A stretch of 37,587 nucleotides of DNA from Alcaligenaceae bacterium. Its GTDB lineage: Bacteria; Pseudomonadota; Gammaproteobacteria; Burkholderiales; Burkholderiaceae_B. The notes below the pieces were generated by a model. The model was not told the origin of the DNA, ran no database searches, and saw only the letters and a list, made by a program, of their open reading frames with translations. Shown piece by piece: positions 14,762 to 23,991 of this stretch. The stretch spans positions 1 to 37,587 of the forward strand of contig JAAYHN010000082.1 of NCBI GenBank assembly GCA_012735395.1, given 5' to 3'. A program made the position numbers and the translations under genes. Numbering within the stretch: the stretch's first letter is position 1; each line of letters begins with the position of its first letter.

Positions 14762-16852
14762 ATGAAAAAACTCATCCTCCTGCTCTTGCCATTTACCTGC
14801 TACGCCAATACCACCGAACCTGCTACCGCAAAACTACAGCAGGAAGAACCTGACCGGGTTATTTTGCGAGATAAATTCCAAAAATTGAGTTTCAAAAGAC
14901 ACTATGAAAATGTCATTCGCATTACCACATCCTACCTGCGACCAACAGCACCCGAGCACTTAACCTCACTGTATTACAGCGACTATTATCGGGTCGTGAA
15001 GGAAAACCAAACCGTAGAACATCTTCTACCCGAAGGCGGTATGCTAACTTACCGTCATGACAGCAACAATAAAATCACGGAAATCCTCTGGACACCACAG
15101 TACAGTTTCAAACCCCACCCTATCCTGACAACAAAAAAAGACACGCCCGGTTATCTCTTTGGTAACGAGCTGGTGCTTCGTGCACAGGCCGGCTCACCCG
15201 GAAAAACCCAGCTTAGCCTGTGGAATGCTTACCAAAAAAAACCGCTCTGGGCCCAAGAGCTGGTATTTGCCCCTGATGGCACCCTGGCCACTGAAAAAAC
15301 CAGCCTGCCTGCAAAAAAACTGTACAGCAACACACGGTATTCGTACAACGCCCGGCAACAACTGGAAACCGCCACCGTGCATGCCCGGTATTACCAAAAA
15401 AACCTTGGTCAACAATACCATTACGCCTGGAACCCGGATGGTTCCCGTACTGCCGGGCACAATAACCACACAGACATAACACCGGAAACCAGCCGGAACC
15501 CCAACGGGTTTCCCGTCTCAACAAACAATCATCTTCCTGCATATGATAATGGCCGAAAACCGGTAAAAATCAAGCTGAGCGATCATACCGAAGCCATCTA
15601 TACTTATAACGCCTATGGCCAGAGAATCAGGAAACAATTTAAAGACAATAAACATCAGAAAGAGCAAACCGTCTTTTTCTATTATGACAACAACCGCTTG
15701 GTGGGTGAATGGAGCCTGCCGCCAGGTTCTCAGAAGCAAAGGTTCAATAGCGGTGCGCTTATTAACCGCCGCTATATTTATGCAGGTCAGCTGCCTGTTG
15801 CCTTCATCGAATATGATAATGCCAGGTTATACGACTACCATACCGATCAATTCCTGGACCCCAATATCTTCAGTAAATCCACGCCATTCTGGATGATTCC
15901 TTACCTTAACCGCCTTGACGGGGCCACGCTCCAACGCCGGGGCAGGCTTTTCTTTATCCACGCCGACCATATCGGCCAGCCGTTCATGGTCACCGATGAA
16001 AACCGCAACATCCGCTGGCTTGCCCAAAACAGCCCGACCGGACAAAGCAATATTCTTTACGAAGGCATTGAGTTCAACCTTCGCCTGCCTGGCCAATATT
16101 TTGACAAAGAAACCGGCTGGCACTACAACGGACAGCGTTACTACGACCCTGCTGCAGGACACTACCTGGAACCACACCCGCATGAAGAACAAACAGGTCT
16201 TCCTCCCTTTACTTACGCCAGCCACCAACCACGAAGATTTATTGATCCGCTTGCCCTGTTCCCCCGGGCCTTTGATGAACAGGGCATCAACAAACTTGAG
16301 TTTGAAAACAACAACATCAAACACGTCAAAGCACTTTACCTTGAAGGGTCTGACTATTATGCAGAACCACAAACCCTGTTAAATCGGGCAAACCTAAACA
16401 ACTCACTTAAGCATTCAGGAAAAAACAAAACAAAAAATACTAACCAGAGCACAAATTCATCCGCAACAAACCCGCCCCCGCACAAGCGCATGAAAAGCAC
16501 CGGATTTTTGGGGCCACACGAAAACATTGCCGGCACCAGCCCGGATAGCTCCATCCAAAACCCACCTGTTTCAACAAAGGGCAAATACAGCGATCATGCC
16601 AGCCTGCCCTTGACCTGGGTAGACTGGATCAAAATAAATTATGGCAATGCTACCTGCCTGCCTCACTGGGTCAAACCAGATCCGCCTTTGATATATCCAG
16701 AAGATGACCCTAACCTTAAACACTATTACCATCATCCCGACCTTGGCAAACAGGCCCGTGAACGGGTAGAGCAGCTCATTGGCCGTATTCCAGCCAATAT
16801 TCCCTGGCTTTCCCTGCCCCTGTCAAATAGCACAATAAACCAATTGCCTTAG
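14762..16852 (+). CDS. Shortened Sec-exported RHS paralogue with inactive hydrolase tip
   Basis: This 696-residue protein lies 50 bp behind the first RHS gene and is presumably cotranscribed. It has its own signal peptide (MKKLILLLLPFTCYA), then aligns along its length with the second half of its neighbour. Shared landmarks include HLLPEGG, YIYAGQLPVAFIEY, FFIHADHIGQPFMVTD, FNLRLPGQYFDKETGWHY and DPLAL at 495 (DPLGL in the neighbour). It lacks the N-terminal plug and early repeats. The tip keeps AFDEQGIN and GPHENIAG (His586), but the block with the serine elbow and the aspartate is replaced by a short Asn/Thr/Lys-rich linker. It should be catalytically dead. It could be a decayed duplicate, a decoy or an immunity partner; the sequence does not decide. 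Confidence 0.78.
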   Translation: MKKLILLLLPFTCYANTTEPATAKLQQEEPDRVILRDKFQKLSFKRHYENVIRITTSYLRPTAPEHLTSLYYSDYYRVVKENQTVEHLLPEGGMLTYRHDSNNKITEILWTPQYSFKPHPILTTKKDTPGYLFGNELVLRAQAGSPGKTQLSLWNAYQKKPLWAQELVFAPDGTLATEKTSLPAKKLYSNTRYSYNARQQLETATVHARYYQKNLGQQYHYAWNPDGSRTAGHNNHTDITPETSRNPNGFPVSTNNHLPAYDNGRKPVKIKLSDHTEAIYTYNAYGQRIRKQFKDNKHQKEQTVFFYYDNNRLVGEWSLPPGSQKQRFNSGALINRRYIYAGQLPVAFIEYDNARLYDYHTDQFLDPNIFSKSTPFWMIPYLNRLDGATLQRRGRLFFIHADHIGQPFMVTDENRNIRWLAQNSPTGQSNILYEGIEFNLRLPGQYFDKETGWHYNGQRYYDPAAGHYLEPHPHEEQTGLPPFTYASHQPRRFIDPLALFPRAFDEQGINKLEFENNNIKHVKALYLEGSDYYAEPQTLLNRANLNNSLKHSGKNKTKNTNQSTNSSATNPPPHKRMKSTGFLGPHENIAGTSPDSSIQNPPVSTKGKYSDHASLPLTWVDWIKINYGNATCLPHWVKPDPPLIYPEDDPNLKHYYHHPDLGKQARERVEQLIGRIPANIPWLSLPLSNSTINQLP

Positions 16853-16892
16853 CCCCGACAGCTGCGATCGTGCCGTTAAAAACAGCCAATAT

Positions 16893-17005
16893 GCTATGAT
16901 TATGGCAATTATTTAATTCATTGAACAAGCCGGTTTAACCCTGTTCCCCTGTTTGGTCCAGGCATTAGCATACCCGCCAAAAAACGGGTCCAACCGGCTT
17001 TTTTT
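16893..17005 (+). promoter_or_regulatory. argS promoter and leader hairpin (possible attenuator)
   Basis: An extended -10 element (TGC-TATGAT, hexamer 16895-16900) predicts transcription from about 16907. The leader then folds into AAGCCGGTT (16927-16935) paired with AACCGGCTT (16992-17000) and followed by T residues to 17005, with an inner stem ACCCG/CGGGT at 16972-16989. Only 24 bases separate the T-run from the argS start, so a promoter after it is unlikely. The structure could terminate RHS transcription, attenuate argS, or both. Confidence 0.5.
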
Positions 17006-17029
17006 GCCACTTTTTATACACAGACTCCT

Positions 17030-18712
17030 ATGCTCCCAGAGCTCCAACAACAAATCCAGGCCGCACTGGCCACTGCCGTTGAAGGCATCCTGCCCGGCAG
17101 CAACCCGGTTATTAAACTGGAACGCCCCAAACAGCCGGAACACGGCGATATTGCCACCAACGTGGCCATGCAGCTGGCCAAGCCCAATAAACGCAACCCG
17201 CGTGAACTGGCCCAGGAAATCGTCAGCGCCTTGCTGTCCAATGAAAACACCAAAGCTTTTCTGGCCAATGCCGAAATTGCCGGCCCGGGCTTCATTAACC
17301 TGCGTTTAACCCAGTCCACCCACCAGGCCGTGGCCAATGTCATTGCCCAACAGGGCCAGGCTTATGGCAATGCCGCCAGCAATGGTGAGAGCGTGATTGT
17401 TGAATTTGTTTCGGCCAACCCCACCGGCCCGCTGCATGTCGGGCACGCCCGCCAGGCTGCGCTGGGCGACAGCCTTTGCCGCCTGTTTGCGGCCAGTGGC
17501 TACAATGTTTACCGCGAGTTTTACTATAACGATGCCGGCAACCAAATCAACAATTTAACCATTAGCGTGCATGCCCATGCCTGCGGCATTACGCCCGAGT
17601 CCGAAGACTATCCCGCTGACGGTTACCGGGGTGCCTATATTGCCGATATTGCCAAAGACTTTTTAGCCAAAAAATCGGTCCAGGCCGATGGCAAAACCGT
17701 CACCGCATCAGGCGATATCAACAATATGGATGATATCCGCCGCTTTGCCGTTGCCTACCTGCGTAATGAACAGGATCTGGACTTGCAGGCATTTAACCTG
17801 AAATTCGACAACTATTATCTGGAAAGCTCCCTGTACAGTGACGGTAAAGTAGAAAACACCGTCCAGAAAATCATCGACAGCGGCTATACCTACGAACATG
17901 AAAACGCCCTGTGGCTTAAAACCACCAAGCTTGGCACCGGCGACGACAAAGACCGCGTCATGCGCAAGTCCGAAGGCGGTTATACCTATTTCGTACCCGA
18001 TGTAGCTTACCACGTCACCAAATGGAACCGGGGTTACACCCATGCCATCAACATCCAGGGCAGCGACCACCATGGCACCATTGCCCGTGTTCGCGCCGGC
18101 CTGCAGGCCCTTGATATGGGCATTCCCAAAGACTACCCTTCCTACATCCTGCATAAAATGGTTAAAGTCATGCGTGATGGCCAGGAAGTCAAAATTTCAA
18201 AACGGGCCGGCAGCTACGTTACCATGCGCGACCTGATTGAATGGGTGGGGCAAGACGCCGTGCGTTTCTTCCTGATCCAGCGTCGTGCCGATACCGAGTT
18301 CGTTTTCGACATTGATCTGGCGCTGGCCAAAGGCGAAGAGAACCCGGTGTATTACGTACAATACGCCCATGCCCGAATTTGCAAGATTTTACGTGACTCG
18401 GCCGACATGCTGGGTTATCTTAAAGATGCAGACGTTTCCCTGCTAACCGCAGACAGTGAAATTACCCTGCTGCGCCGTCTGGCCGAATTGCCCAATATTA
18501 TCCAGATGGCGGCAAAAGAGCTTGCTCCGCATCATATTGCCTTCTGGCTGCTTGAATGTGCCGCCGATTTCCATTCGTGGTACAACGCCGAACGCATTAT
18601 GGTCGAAGACAAGGCGCTTAAACTGGCACGTTTGCGTCTGGCCGACAGTACCCGTCAGGTCATCGCAAACGCACTTAACCTGATTGGCGTTTCCGCGCCA
18701 GAACAAATGTAA
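17030..18712 (+). CDS. argS: Arginyl-tRNA synthetase
   Basis: This 560-residue class I synthetase charges tRNA-Arg. The N-terminal Arg-tRNA additional domain covers about residues 1-90. The HIGH motif appears as [18 protein letters not shown] near residue 130, the KMSK-equivalent loop as [12 protein letters not shown] near 385, and the C-terminal DALR anticodon-binding domain fills the last 120 residues. Length and motifs are standard for betaproteobacteria. No Shine-Dalgarno motif precedes the ATG (CACAGACTCCT). The next gene begins one base after its stop, so the SPOR-domain gene is cotranscribed, as in related genomes. Expression may be tuned by the leader hairpin. Confidence 0.97.
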   Translation: MLPELQQQIQAALATAVEGILPGSNPVIKLERPKQPEHGDIATNVAMQLAKPNKRNPRELAQEIVSALLSNENTKAFLANAEIAGPGFINLRLTQSTHQAVANVIAQQGQAYGNAASNGESVIVEFVSANPTGPLHVGHARQAALGDSLCRLFAASGYNVYREFYYNDAGNQINNLTISVHAHACGITPESEDYPADGYRGAYIADIAKDFLAKKSVQADGKTVTASGDINNMDDIRRFAVAYLRNEQDLDLQAFNLKFDNYYLESSLYSDGKVENTVQKIIDSGYTYEHENALWLKTTKLGTGDDKDRVMRKSEGGYTYFVPDVAYHVTKWNRGYTHAINIQGSDHHGTIARVRAGLQALDMGIPKDYPSYILHKMVKVMRDGQEVKISKRAGSYVTMRDLIEWVGQDAVRFFLIQRRADTEFVFDIDLALAKGEENPVYYVQYAHARICKILRDSADMLGYLKDADVSLLTADSEITLLRRLAELPNIIQMAAKELAPHHIAFWLLECAADFHSWYNAERIMVEDKALKLARLRLADSTRQVIANALNLIGVSAPEQM

Positions 18713-18713
18713 T

Positions 18714-19502
18714 ATGGCAACCAAAAGACGTACCACCAGATCTTCCCCAAAGGCCGGCAACAACAGTAGCAGCAGCTCATTTTCATCGGTTCTGGCAGGG
18801 CTTATTATTGGCCTTACCATTGCCGCCATTGCTGCTTTTACGCTTACCCGTACCCCCGTGCCCCTCCAGGATAAATCAGGTCGCACGTCTTCTCCGGTCA
18901 ACCAGCAATCCGGTTCACCACTGGTTGGCAATATGGCTTCTGGCAACCAGCCCATGATTGACCCAAATGCCTGGCTACGCAACGACGGCCGCATTAGCTC
19001 GGGGCAACCTGCCACTGGCCCCACCGGTAGCCTGGCCCCGATTCGCCCCCTCACACCTGCAGAAACCGCTAAAACACCACCACAAAACACGGCATCACCA
19101 GACCAGATCGGTTCATTAATCAACCAACTTCCCGCTGATAAAACCGTAGCCAGCAAACCGGCACCGGCTACCGCCAAGCAAGCGCCTGTTTTTACACCGC
19201 AAAGCAAGGAAATTCCGCTAACGGCAGCTAAAACCACCGCCCCCAACAACACGGCCACAACGGGTACAACGGGCACAAGCACACGTTACCTGCAGGTGGG
19301 TGCCTTTCGTAATGCCAAAGAAGCCGACGCCACCCGTGCCCGCATGATATTAATGGGCTATAACGCTGAAATTACCAAAGCCACCATTAATAATGTGGAA
19401 CTCAACCGGGTTCGCATTGGCCCATTCAAAAATGACGCTGAACTTAACCGTTCCCGTACCGAACTGGGCAAAGCCAATATCAGCACAACCATTGTCCGTT
19501 AA
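18714..19502 (+). CDS. SPOR-domain cell-division-type protein (FtsN-like)
   Basis: This 262-residue bitopic membrane protein has a basic cytoplasmic tail (ATKRRTTRSSPKAG), a single helix at about residues 23-43 (SVLAGLIIGLTIAAIAAFTL), and a long Pro/Thr/Ala-rich periplasmic linker. The C-terminal SPOR domain (residues about 190-262, RYLQVGAFRNAKEADATRARM, NRVRIGPFKN) binds denuded septal peptidoglycan. The topology is that of FtsN, though the essential short FtsN motif cannot be confirmed. An upstream in-frame ATG at 18684 lies inside argS; I prefer 18714, one base after the argS stop. dsbA follows after 168 bp, and a weak ACCCTGA/TCAGGGT plus T-run element at 19517-19574 may end transcription. 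Confidence 0.85.
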   Translation: MATKRRTTRSSPKAGNNSSSSSFSSVLAGLIIGLTIAAIAAFTLTRTPVPLQDKSGRTSSPVNQQSGSPLVGNMASGNQPMIDPNAWLRNDGRISSGQPATGPTGSLAPIRPLTPAETAKTPPQNTASPDQIGSLINQLPADKTVASKPAPATAKQAPVFTPQSKEIPLTAAKTTAPNNTATTGTTGTSTRYLQVGAFRNAKEADATRARMILMGYNAEITKATINNVELNRVRIGPFKNDAELNRSRTELGKANISTTIVR

Positions 19503-19670
19503 TATATTCCTGACACACCCTGAAACAGGCAAACTGAACTTTTGATTATTTTGCTAGTCATATCAGGGTTTTTTAGGTAATTTATACTAACCAATCGTTC
19601 CCAATACTTATTGTGAAACAGCGCTAACAAACGCAACCACTCCATTCAACAATTTTTATGCGAAGAAACA

Positions 19671-20306
19671 ATGATGCTTAAAACAATTTTCAAACAAACG
19701 TTTTCCGCCATGGCCATTATGGGTGCCGCCGCTTTTGTTCCTGTTATGGCCCAATCAGGCATCAAATACATCACACTAGAAACCGCCCAGCCCTCTGATA
19801 CCCCCGATAAAATTGAAGTGCTGGAGTTTTTCGCATACAGCTGCTCACATTGTGCCGAAATGGAACCCATGTTTCAGGAGTGGGAGAAAAAGCTGCCTGA
19901 AAATGTTGCTTTCATTCCCGTTCCGGTCGCATTCAATGCCGCCATGCAACCCATGCAACATCTGTATTACTCACTGGTAGCACTGGACAAAACCGATCTG
20001 CACCCCAAAGTATTCACAGCCATTCACAAAGAAGGCAAGAAACTGTTCAATCGCGACGCCATCATTCAATGGGCAACAGAACAGGGCATTGATAAAGAAG
20101 AATTCATTGCCGCCTACGATTCCTTTGGCGTTAATACAAAAGTCAAACGTGCCGTTGAACTGGGCGATACCTATCAGGTTCAGGCAACGCCTTCAATTGC
20201 CATTGCCGGCAAATACCTGACCTCACCCGGCATGACCGGCACTTATGCCTCCAGCATTATGGAAGCCCAGGCCCTGCTTGACCAGGTTCTGGCAGAAAAC
20301 AAATAA
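19671..20306 (+). CDS. dsbA: Thiol:disulfide interchange protein DsbA
   Basis: This 211-residue periplasmic oxidase introduces disulfides into exported proteins. A signal peptide ends at VMA-QSG (about residue 27). The thioredoxin fold carries the active site FFAYSCSHC, with Cys58 and Cys61, and a cis-proline loop QATPSIAI near residue 180. The dipeptide between the cysteines is Ser-His, whereas the classical DsbA site is Pro-His; this should change redox potential and is noted separately. Two adjacent ATGs (19671 and 19674) could start it. It follows the argS-SPOR unit and is convergent with metC. A GGCGCTT/AAGCGCC hairpin at 20311-20338 lies between the two genes. Confidence 0.93.
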   Translation: MMLKTIFKQTFSAMAIMGAAAFVPVMAQSGIKYITLETAQPSDTPDKIEVLEFFAYSCSHCAEMEPMFQEWEKKLPENVAFIPVPVAFNAAMQPMQHLYYSLVALDKTDLHPKVFTAIHKEGKKLFNRDAIIQWATEQGIDKEEFIAAYDSFGVNTKVKRAVELGDTYQVQATPSIAIAGKYLTSPGMTGTYASSIMEAQALLDQVLAENK

Positions 20307-20401
20307 TAGCGGCGCTTGTCAATAAAGGGTGAAGCGCCTTAACCCGGTTACTTCACCCGGTAAAACGTCCATAACCGGGCTTATGCTAATGCGGCAGCAA
20401 A

Positions 20402-21601
20402 TTACCGTACCGCCCTGGCCTGTAGCAAAGCCTGGTTCAAATCGGCAATCAGGTCTTCCACCCCTTCCAGCCCTATATGCAGGCGAATAATCTGGGAATC
20501 TTGCCGGTTCCAGTAAGCGTGGTTCTCAAGCGTTGGGCGGTCAACCCACTGGATCAGGCTTTCAAAACCGCCCCATGAATAACCAATACTGAACAATTGC
20601 AAGGCATTGACAAAAGCACGTATCTGTTTGTCGCTCAAGTCCAGTTCTATTGACATCATGCCGTTTGAGCCGGTGCAATCACGTTGCCACAAGGCATGCC
20701 CCGGATCTTTCTCAAAAGCCGGATGAAAAACCTGCCGGGTTTCAGGCAAGGTATCAAAATACCGGCACACCTGCAGGGCATTACGGGCGTGCTGTTCCAT
20801 GCGGATAGGCAGGGTACGCACACCCCGAATGGCCAGCCAGGCGTCATCGGCACTGACTGAAAACCCCATGGCATACTGGCTCAGGTCAATCTGCGCGATA
20901 ATGGCCTTGTCTTTGGCAACCACCGCCCCCAACATTAAATCGGAATGCCCGCCCACATACTTGGTACCGGCAATCACACTGACATCGGCCCCCAGCTCCA
21001 GCGGCTTATAGGCATAACCCGACCCCCAGGTATTATCAATCACCAGAATCAGGCCATGTTTTTTGGCAAAAGCCGCCAGTGCCGGAATATCCAGCATTTC
21101 AAACAGCAATGAACCCGGTGACTCGGCATACAGCACTTTGGTATTTTCTTTCACCTGTTTTTCAAGCGCGTCGATAGAACTGCCCGAGACATAGGTGGAC
21201 GCAATATTCATGCGTTTGAGCACCGTATTGTCTAGGTGACGCACCGGCCCATAAACGCAATCGGCCACCAGCACATGATCGCCGGCGCTTAACAGGGAAA
21301 GCATGGCCATGGTAATGGCACCCAGTCCGGAAGAGGCCAGGAAGCAGCGTTTCCCCCCTTCCAGCTGACAGAAAATATCTTCCAGCGCCGCATGCGTTTC
21401 CATGCCCATACGGCCATAAGTCACCAGCCGCTCACCCCGGCTTTTGCGACGGTAAGTTTCTTCAAGATCTTCGATTGAATTAAAGCGCACGGTACTGGTG
21501 CGGATGGAAGGCAGGCCAACCGGCGCAACCGGTGTATTCTCATCGCAAGGGGCGGTGCCCAAATGCTGTAAGCGGGTAAGCAGGGATAATTTGGCGTCCA
21601 T
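20402..21601 (-). CDS. metC: Cystathionine beta-lyase
   Basis: This 399-residue PLP enzyme of the Cys/Met metabolism family splits cystathionine to homocysteine, pyruvate and ammonia. Visible motifs are the substrate/PLP phosphate loop YGRMGMETHAALE, the cofactor aspartate DNTWGSGY, and the Schiff-base lysine in GTKYVGGHSD. The signature fits MetC better than MetB or MetZ because of the SGSSIDALE and TKYVGGHSDLMLG context. The frame can be extended to a TTG at 21628, but the ATG at 21601 preceded by AAAGAAA is the more usual start. A TATAAT (complement of 21642-21647) lies upstream as a likely -10. It is divergent from the LysE-family gene. Confidence 0.92.
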   Translation of the reverse strand: MDAKLSLLTRLQHLGTAPCDENTPVAPVGLPSIRTSTVRFNSIEDLEETYRRKSRGERLVTYGRMGMETHAALEDIFCQLEGGKRCFLASSGLGAITMAMLSLLSAGDHVLVADCVYGPVRHLDNTVLKRMNIASTYVSGSSIDALEKQVKENTKVLYAESPGSLLFEMLDIPALAAFAKKHGLILVIDNTWGSGYAYKPLELGADVSVIAGTKYVGGHSDLMLGAVVAKDKAIIAQIDLSQYAMGFSVSADDAWLAIRGVRTLPIRMEQHARNALQVCRYFDTLPETRQVFHPAFEKDPGHALWQRDCTGSNGMMSIELDLSDKQIRAFVNALQLFSIGYSWGGFESLIQWVDRPTLENHAYWNRQDSQIIRLHIGLEGVEDLIADLNQALLQARAVR

Positions 21602-21812
21602 AACGGTTTCTTTATTTGGATTGAACAAGCAAACTTCTATTCTATTATAGGTTTTTCATGAAAGCCGGGGAATCACGCTGTGTACTTGATCCGGCAGCAA
21701 AATAGGCATTTCCTCGCAGGAGCATGGGAACCGGATTAAGCATTATCCCGCTTTTAATAGCGCTTCAATGTGTTTACAATACTTTTTTGCCTGATTTTTA
21801 GCTGCCATTCCC

Positions 21813-22448
21813 ATGACACCCGAAACCCTGTTCCTGTTTTTTGGCCTGTGCGCCCTGCTGGCCATTTCCCCCGGGCCCGACAATATTTTTGTCCTGCTGC
21901 AAACCGCCCTCAATGGCTACCGCACGGGCTTCATGATTGTACTGGGACTGTGTACCGGCCTGCTGTTTCACACCTTTATTGTGACCGTAGGCATTGCCGG
22001 GCTGATTGCCGCCTCTGATACGGCCTTTACCCTACTGAAACTGCTGGGGGCCGCTTATTTGCTGTATATGGCATGGGGGGCACTCAGGGCCGGGCCGGTC
22101 AAAGCGGTGTCGCAAGACCCGCATGCCACCACCAAAACCTTAAACAATGCCCAGTTCTATCGGCGGGGTATTCTCATGAATATTACCAACCCCAAAGTCA
22201 GCCTGTTCTTCCTGGCTTTTTTGCCGCAATTCACCAATGCGACAACCGGCCAGGTCAAGCTGCAACTGGTGATATTAAGCGGGATATTCATTCTGGCCGC
22301 CTTCCTGGTATTTTGCAGCATCGTGCTGTTCTCCGGCTACTTTGGCCAGCTACTAAAAAGGTCAGACCGGGCGCAGAAAATTTTAAACAGATTCACTGCG
22401 CTGGTGTTTGTGGGCCTGGCTGCCCGCCTGGCCCTTAGCTCTAGATAA
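21813..22448 (+). CDS. LysE/RhtB-family amino-acid exporter
   Basis: This 211-residue inner-membrane protein has about six helices. The family signature is near the N-terminus (LLAISPGPDNIFVLLQTALNGYRTGF), with the conserved GAAYLLYMAWGALR stretch at about residues 73-86 and NPKVSLFFLAFLPQF near 130. Members export amino acids such as lysine, threonine or homoserine lactones; the substrate here cannot be told. It is divergent from metC across 211 bp with no strong regulatory repeat seen, and its last 8 bp overlap the 3' end of the convergent MBL-fold gene. Confidence 0.9.
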   Translation: MTPETLFLFFGLCALLAISPGPDNIFVLLQTALNGYRTGFMIVLGLCTGLLFHTFIVTVGIAGLIAASDTAFTLLKLLGAAYLLYMAWGALRAGPVKAVSQDPHATTKTLNNAQFYRRGILMNITNPKVSLFFLAFLPQFTNATTGQVKLQLVILSGIFILAAFLVFCSIVLFSGYFGQLLKRSDRAQKILNRFTALVFVGLAARLALSSR

Positions 22449-23502
22449 GCGAAAAACGGATAACGCCATCGTCACAGGTCTGGCGTTTAAGCTTGCCTTC
22501 AAAATACAAGGCATGCAAATGCGCCAGTGCCTCGCCCATGGCAAAAGTAAGCTGGTGCAGGTCCAGCTGCCGTTTAAACATATGCGGCACGATATCCTTG
22601 GCGCTCATGGGTTCTTTACACCACTCCAGCACTTCATCAAGACGCTCGCCATGATGCTCATGCTGCTGGCGAATCCGCTCATGCAAGCCCTTGAAAGGAC
22701 GGCCATGGGAAGGCAGGATCAGGGTATCTTCATCAAGTGCCAGGTATTTATCCAATGACTGCAAATACAGGGGCAGCGGATTGCCTTCGGGCTCGTGATC
22801 AAACACACTGATATTGGTTGAGATACGTGGCAGCACCATATCACCTGAAATTAGTACCTTAAGGGCCGGGCTATACAGGGCCATGTGTTCGGGCGCATGG
22901 CCGTAACCGGAAATAAGTTGCCAGTCGTTATTACCAATACGCAAAGTGTCGCCATCAAGCAGGCGGTTGAAACGGGCCGGTGGAATACTGACCAGGCCCG
23001 GATAATACACCGCCCTGGCACGGATCTTTTCCTGGGACTCCGGGTCATTCAGCCCATGCCGCGAGAAATGCTGCACGGCCGATTCCCCGCCCGTACCGGC
23101 CCCACCCGCCGGCTGCGACGACCACATACGTGAAACGTAATAATCAGTCATGCTCATGTACAGGGGAGCATGATGCTTTTCACATAACCAGCCTGCCAGG
23201 CCAACGTGATCGGGGTGCATATGCGTAACCACCACCCGCAACACCGGCAAACCGTTCAGCTCGTTTTTAAAAACTTCTTCCCACAATTCTTTTACAGGGT
23301 CTTTCGCAATACCGCAATCAACGATAGTCCAGCCTTTTTGCCCATCCACTTCATCTTCAAGAAGCCACAAATTGATATGATCCAGGGCAAATGGCAAAGG
23401 CATGCGTATCCATTTGACGCCTTTGGCAACTTCTTGGGCATAGCCCGGTTCGGGTTGTTTATCACCAAACGGATAATTCAGTTTTGCTTCATTCGGGTTC
23501 AT
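22441..23502 (-). CDS. MBL-fold metallo-hydrolase of the liu cluster
   Basis: This 353-residue metallo-beta-lactamase-fold hydrolase has the metal-binding HxHxDH motif in VVTHMHPDHVGLAGW (about residue 115), a downstream GYGHAPEHMALYSP histidine, the ISGDMVLP aspartate, and a C-terminal helical domain with LPSHGRPF. Glyoxalase-II-like members of this size often sit beside leucine or fatty-acid catabolism genes and are thought to be thioesterases, but the substrate is unknown. A CAGGAGC ribosome-binding site supports the start. It is divergent from liuR, and the palindrome at 23556-23567 lies between them, so it is probably part of the LiuR regulon. Confidence 0.85.
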   Translation of the reverse strand: MNPNEAKLNYPFGDKQPEPGYAQEVAKGVKWIRMPLPFALDHINLWLLEDEVDGQKGWTIVDCGIAKDPVKELWEEVFKNELNGLPVLRVVVTHMHPDHVGLAGWLCEKHHAPLYMSMTDYYVSRMWSSQPAGGAGTGGESAVQHFSRHGLNDPESQEKIRARAVYYPGLVSIPPARFNRLLDGDTLRIGNNDWQLISGYGHAPEHMALYSPALKVLISGDMVLPRISTNISVFDHEPEGNPLPLYLQSLDKYLALDEDTLILPSHGRPFKGLHERIRQQHEHHGERLDEVLEWCKEPMSAKDIVPHMFKRQLDLHQLTFAMGEALAHLHALYFEGKLKRQTCDDGVIRFSLI

Positions 23503-23555
23503 TTTTGCTCCTGATTTTATTGACTTTTGAAATTAATTCATGGATGATACATTAC

Positions 23556-23567
23556 GTTTACGTAAAC
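23556..23567. promoter_or_regulatory. LiuR operator 1
   Basis: GTTTACGTAAAC is a perfect 12-bp palindrome between the divergent MBL gene and liuR. The same core recurs before liuA. LiuR-type MerR regulators are known to bind palindromes with this TTTACG-type core in proteobacteria. Confidence 0.75.
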
Positions 23568-23584
23568 TGCACATTAAACTTATT

Positions 23585-23971
23585 ATGACACAAAGAACCT
23601 GGTCCATCTCGGAACTTGCCGAAGAATTCAATATAACCCCCCGTACTTTGCGGTTTTATGAAGGCCACGGCATTATCAATCCCAAACGGGAAGGCCAGAA
23701 ACGCATTTATACCCAAAAAGACAAAACCCGCCTGAAACTTGCCTTGCGGGGCAAGCGGCTGGGTTTCCAGCTGGCCGACATCAGCAGCCTGATTGACATG
23801 TACAACGGCCCGGGCAGCACCGCCCCCCAGCTCAAACACTATATTGCCATGCTGCAACAGCATAAAGAACAGCTGGAAAGCCAGAAACGGGACCTGGAAG
23901 CCATTTTGCAGGAAATTTACACACAGGAAGAACACTGCCAGGCGTTGCTAAAACAACACGGGCAGGCATAG
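23585..23971 (+). CDS. liuR: MerR-family regulator of leucine/isovalerate catabolism
   Basis: This 128-residue regulator has an N-terminal MerR winged helix (WSISELAEEFNITPRTLRFYEGHGII, QKRIYTQKDKTRLKLALRGKRLGF). A dimerising coiled coil (LKHYIAMLQQHKEQLESQKRDLEAILQEI) follows, with no metal-binding cysteine pattern. A longer frame from 23540 would translate straight through the operator palindrome at 23556-23567, so I chose the ATG at 23585, where the family motif begins. It lies 78 bp before liuA with a second operator in the gap. LiuR proteins repress liu genes until a branched-chain acyl-CoA intermediate is present; that ligand is inferred here. Confidence 0.9.
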   Translation: MTQRTWSISELAEEFNITPRTLRFYEGHGIINPKREGQKRIYTQKDKTRLKLALRGKRLGFQLADISSLIDMYNGPGSTAPQLKHYIAMLQQHKEQLESQKRDLEAILQEIYTQEEHCQALLKQHGQA

Positions 23972-23975
23972 AGTA

Positions 23976-23991
23976 ACGTTTACGTAAACGT
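23976..23991. promoter_or_regulatory. LiuR operator 2 (liuA promoter)
   Basis: ACGTTTACGTAAACGT is a perfect 16-bp palindrome five bases after the liuR stop and about 60 bp upstream of liuA. It contains the whole 12-bp core of operator 1. It places the liuA-aceK-thiolase-liuBD genes under LiuR separately from liuR itself. Confidence 0.82.

Noticed and set aside
14762-14815. Lipoprotein signal in the second RHS protein (a Cys at residue 13)
   Set aside because: The residues before the Cys (P-F-T-C) do not fit a lipobox; cleavage by signal peptidase I after CYA is more likely.
16907-17029. T-box riboswitch in the argS leader
   Set aside because: No T-box consensus or specifier-loop layout is visible, and T-boxes are rare in proteobacteria; only a simple hairpin is supported.
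20311-20360. Strong terminator between dsbA and metC
   Set aside because: GGCGCTT/AAGCGCC and a second ACCCGG repeat are present, but no T-run follows on either strand; it is kept only as a possible weak element.
23540-23584. Longer liuR start
   Set aside because: It would translate through the operator palindrome, and its 15 extra residues are not part of the MerR domain.
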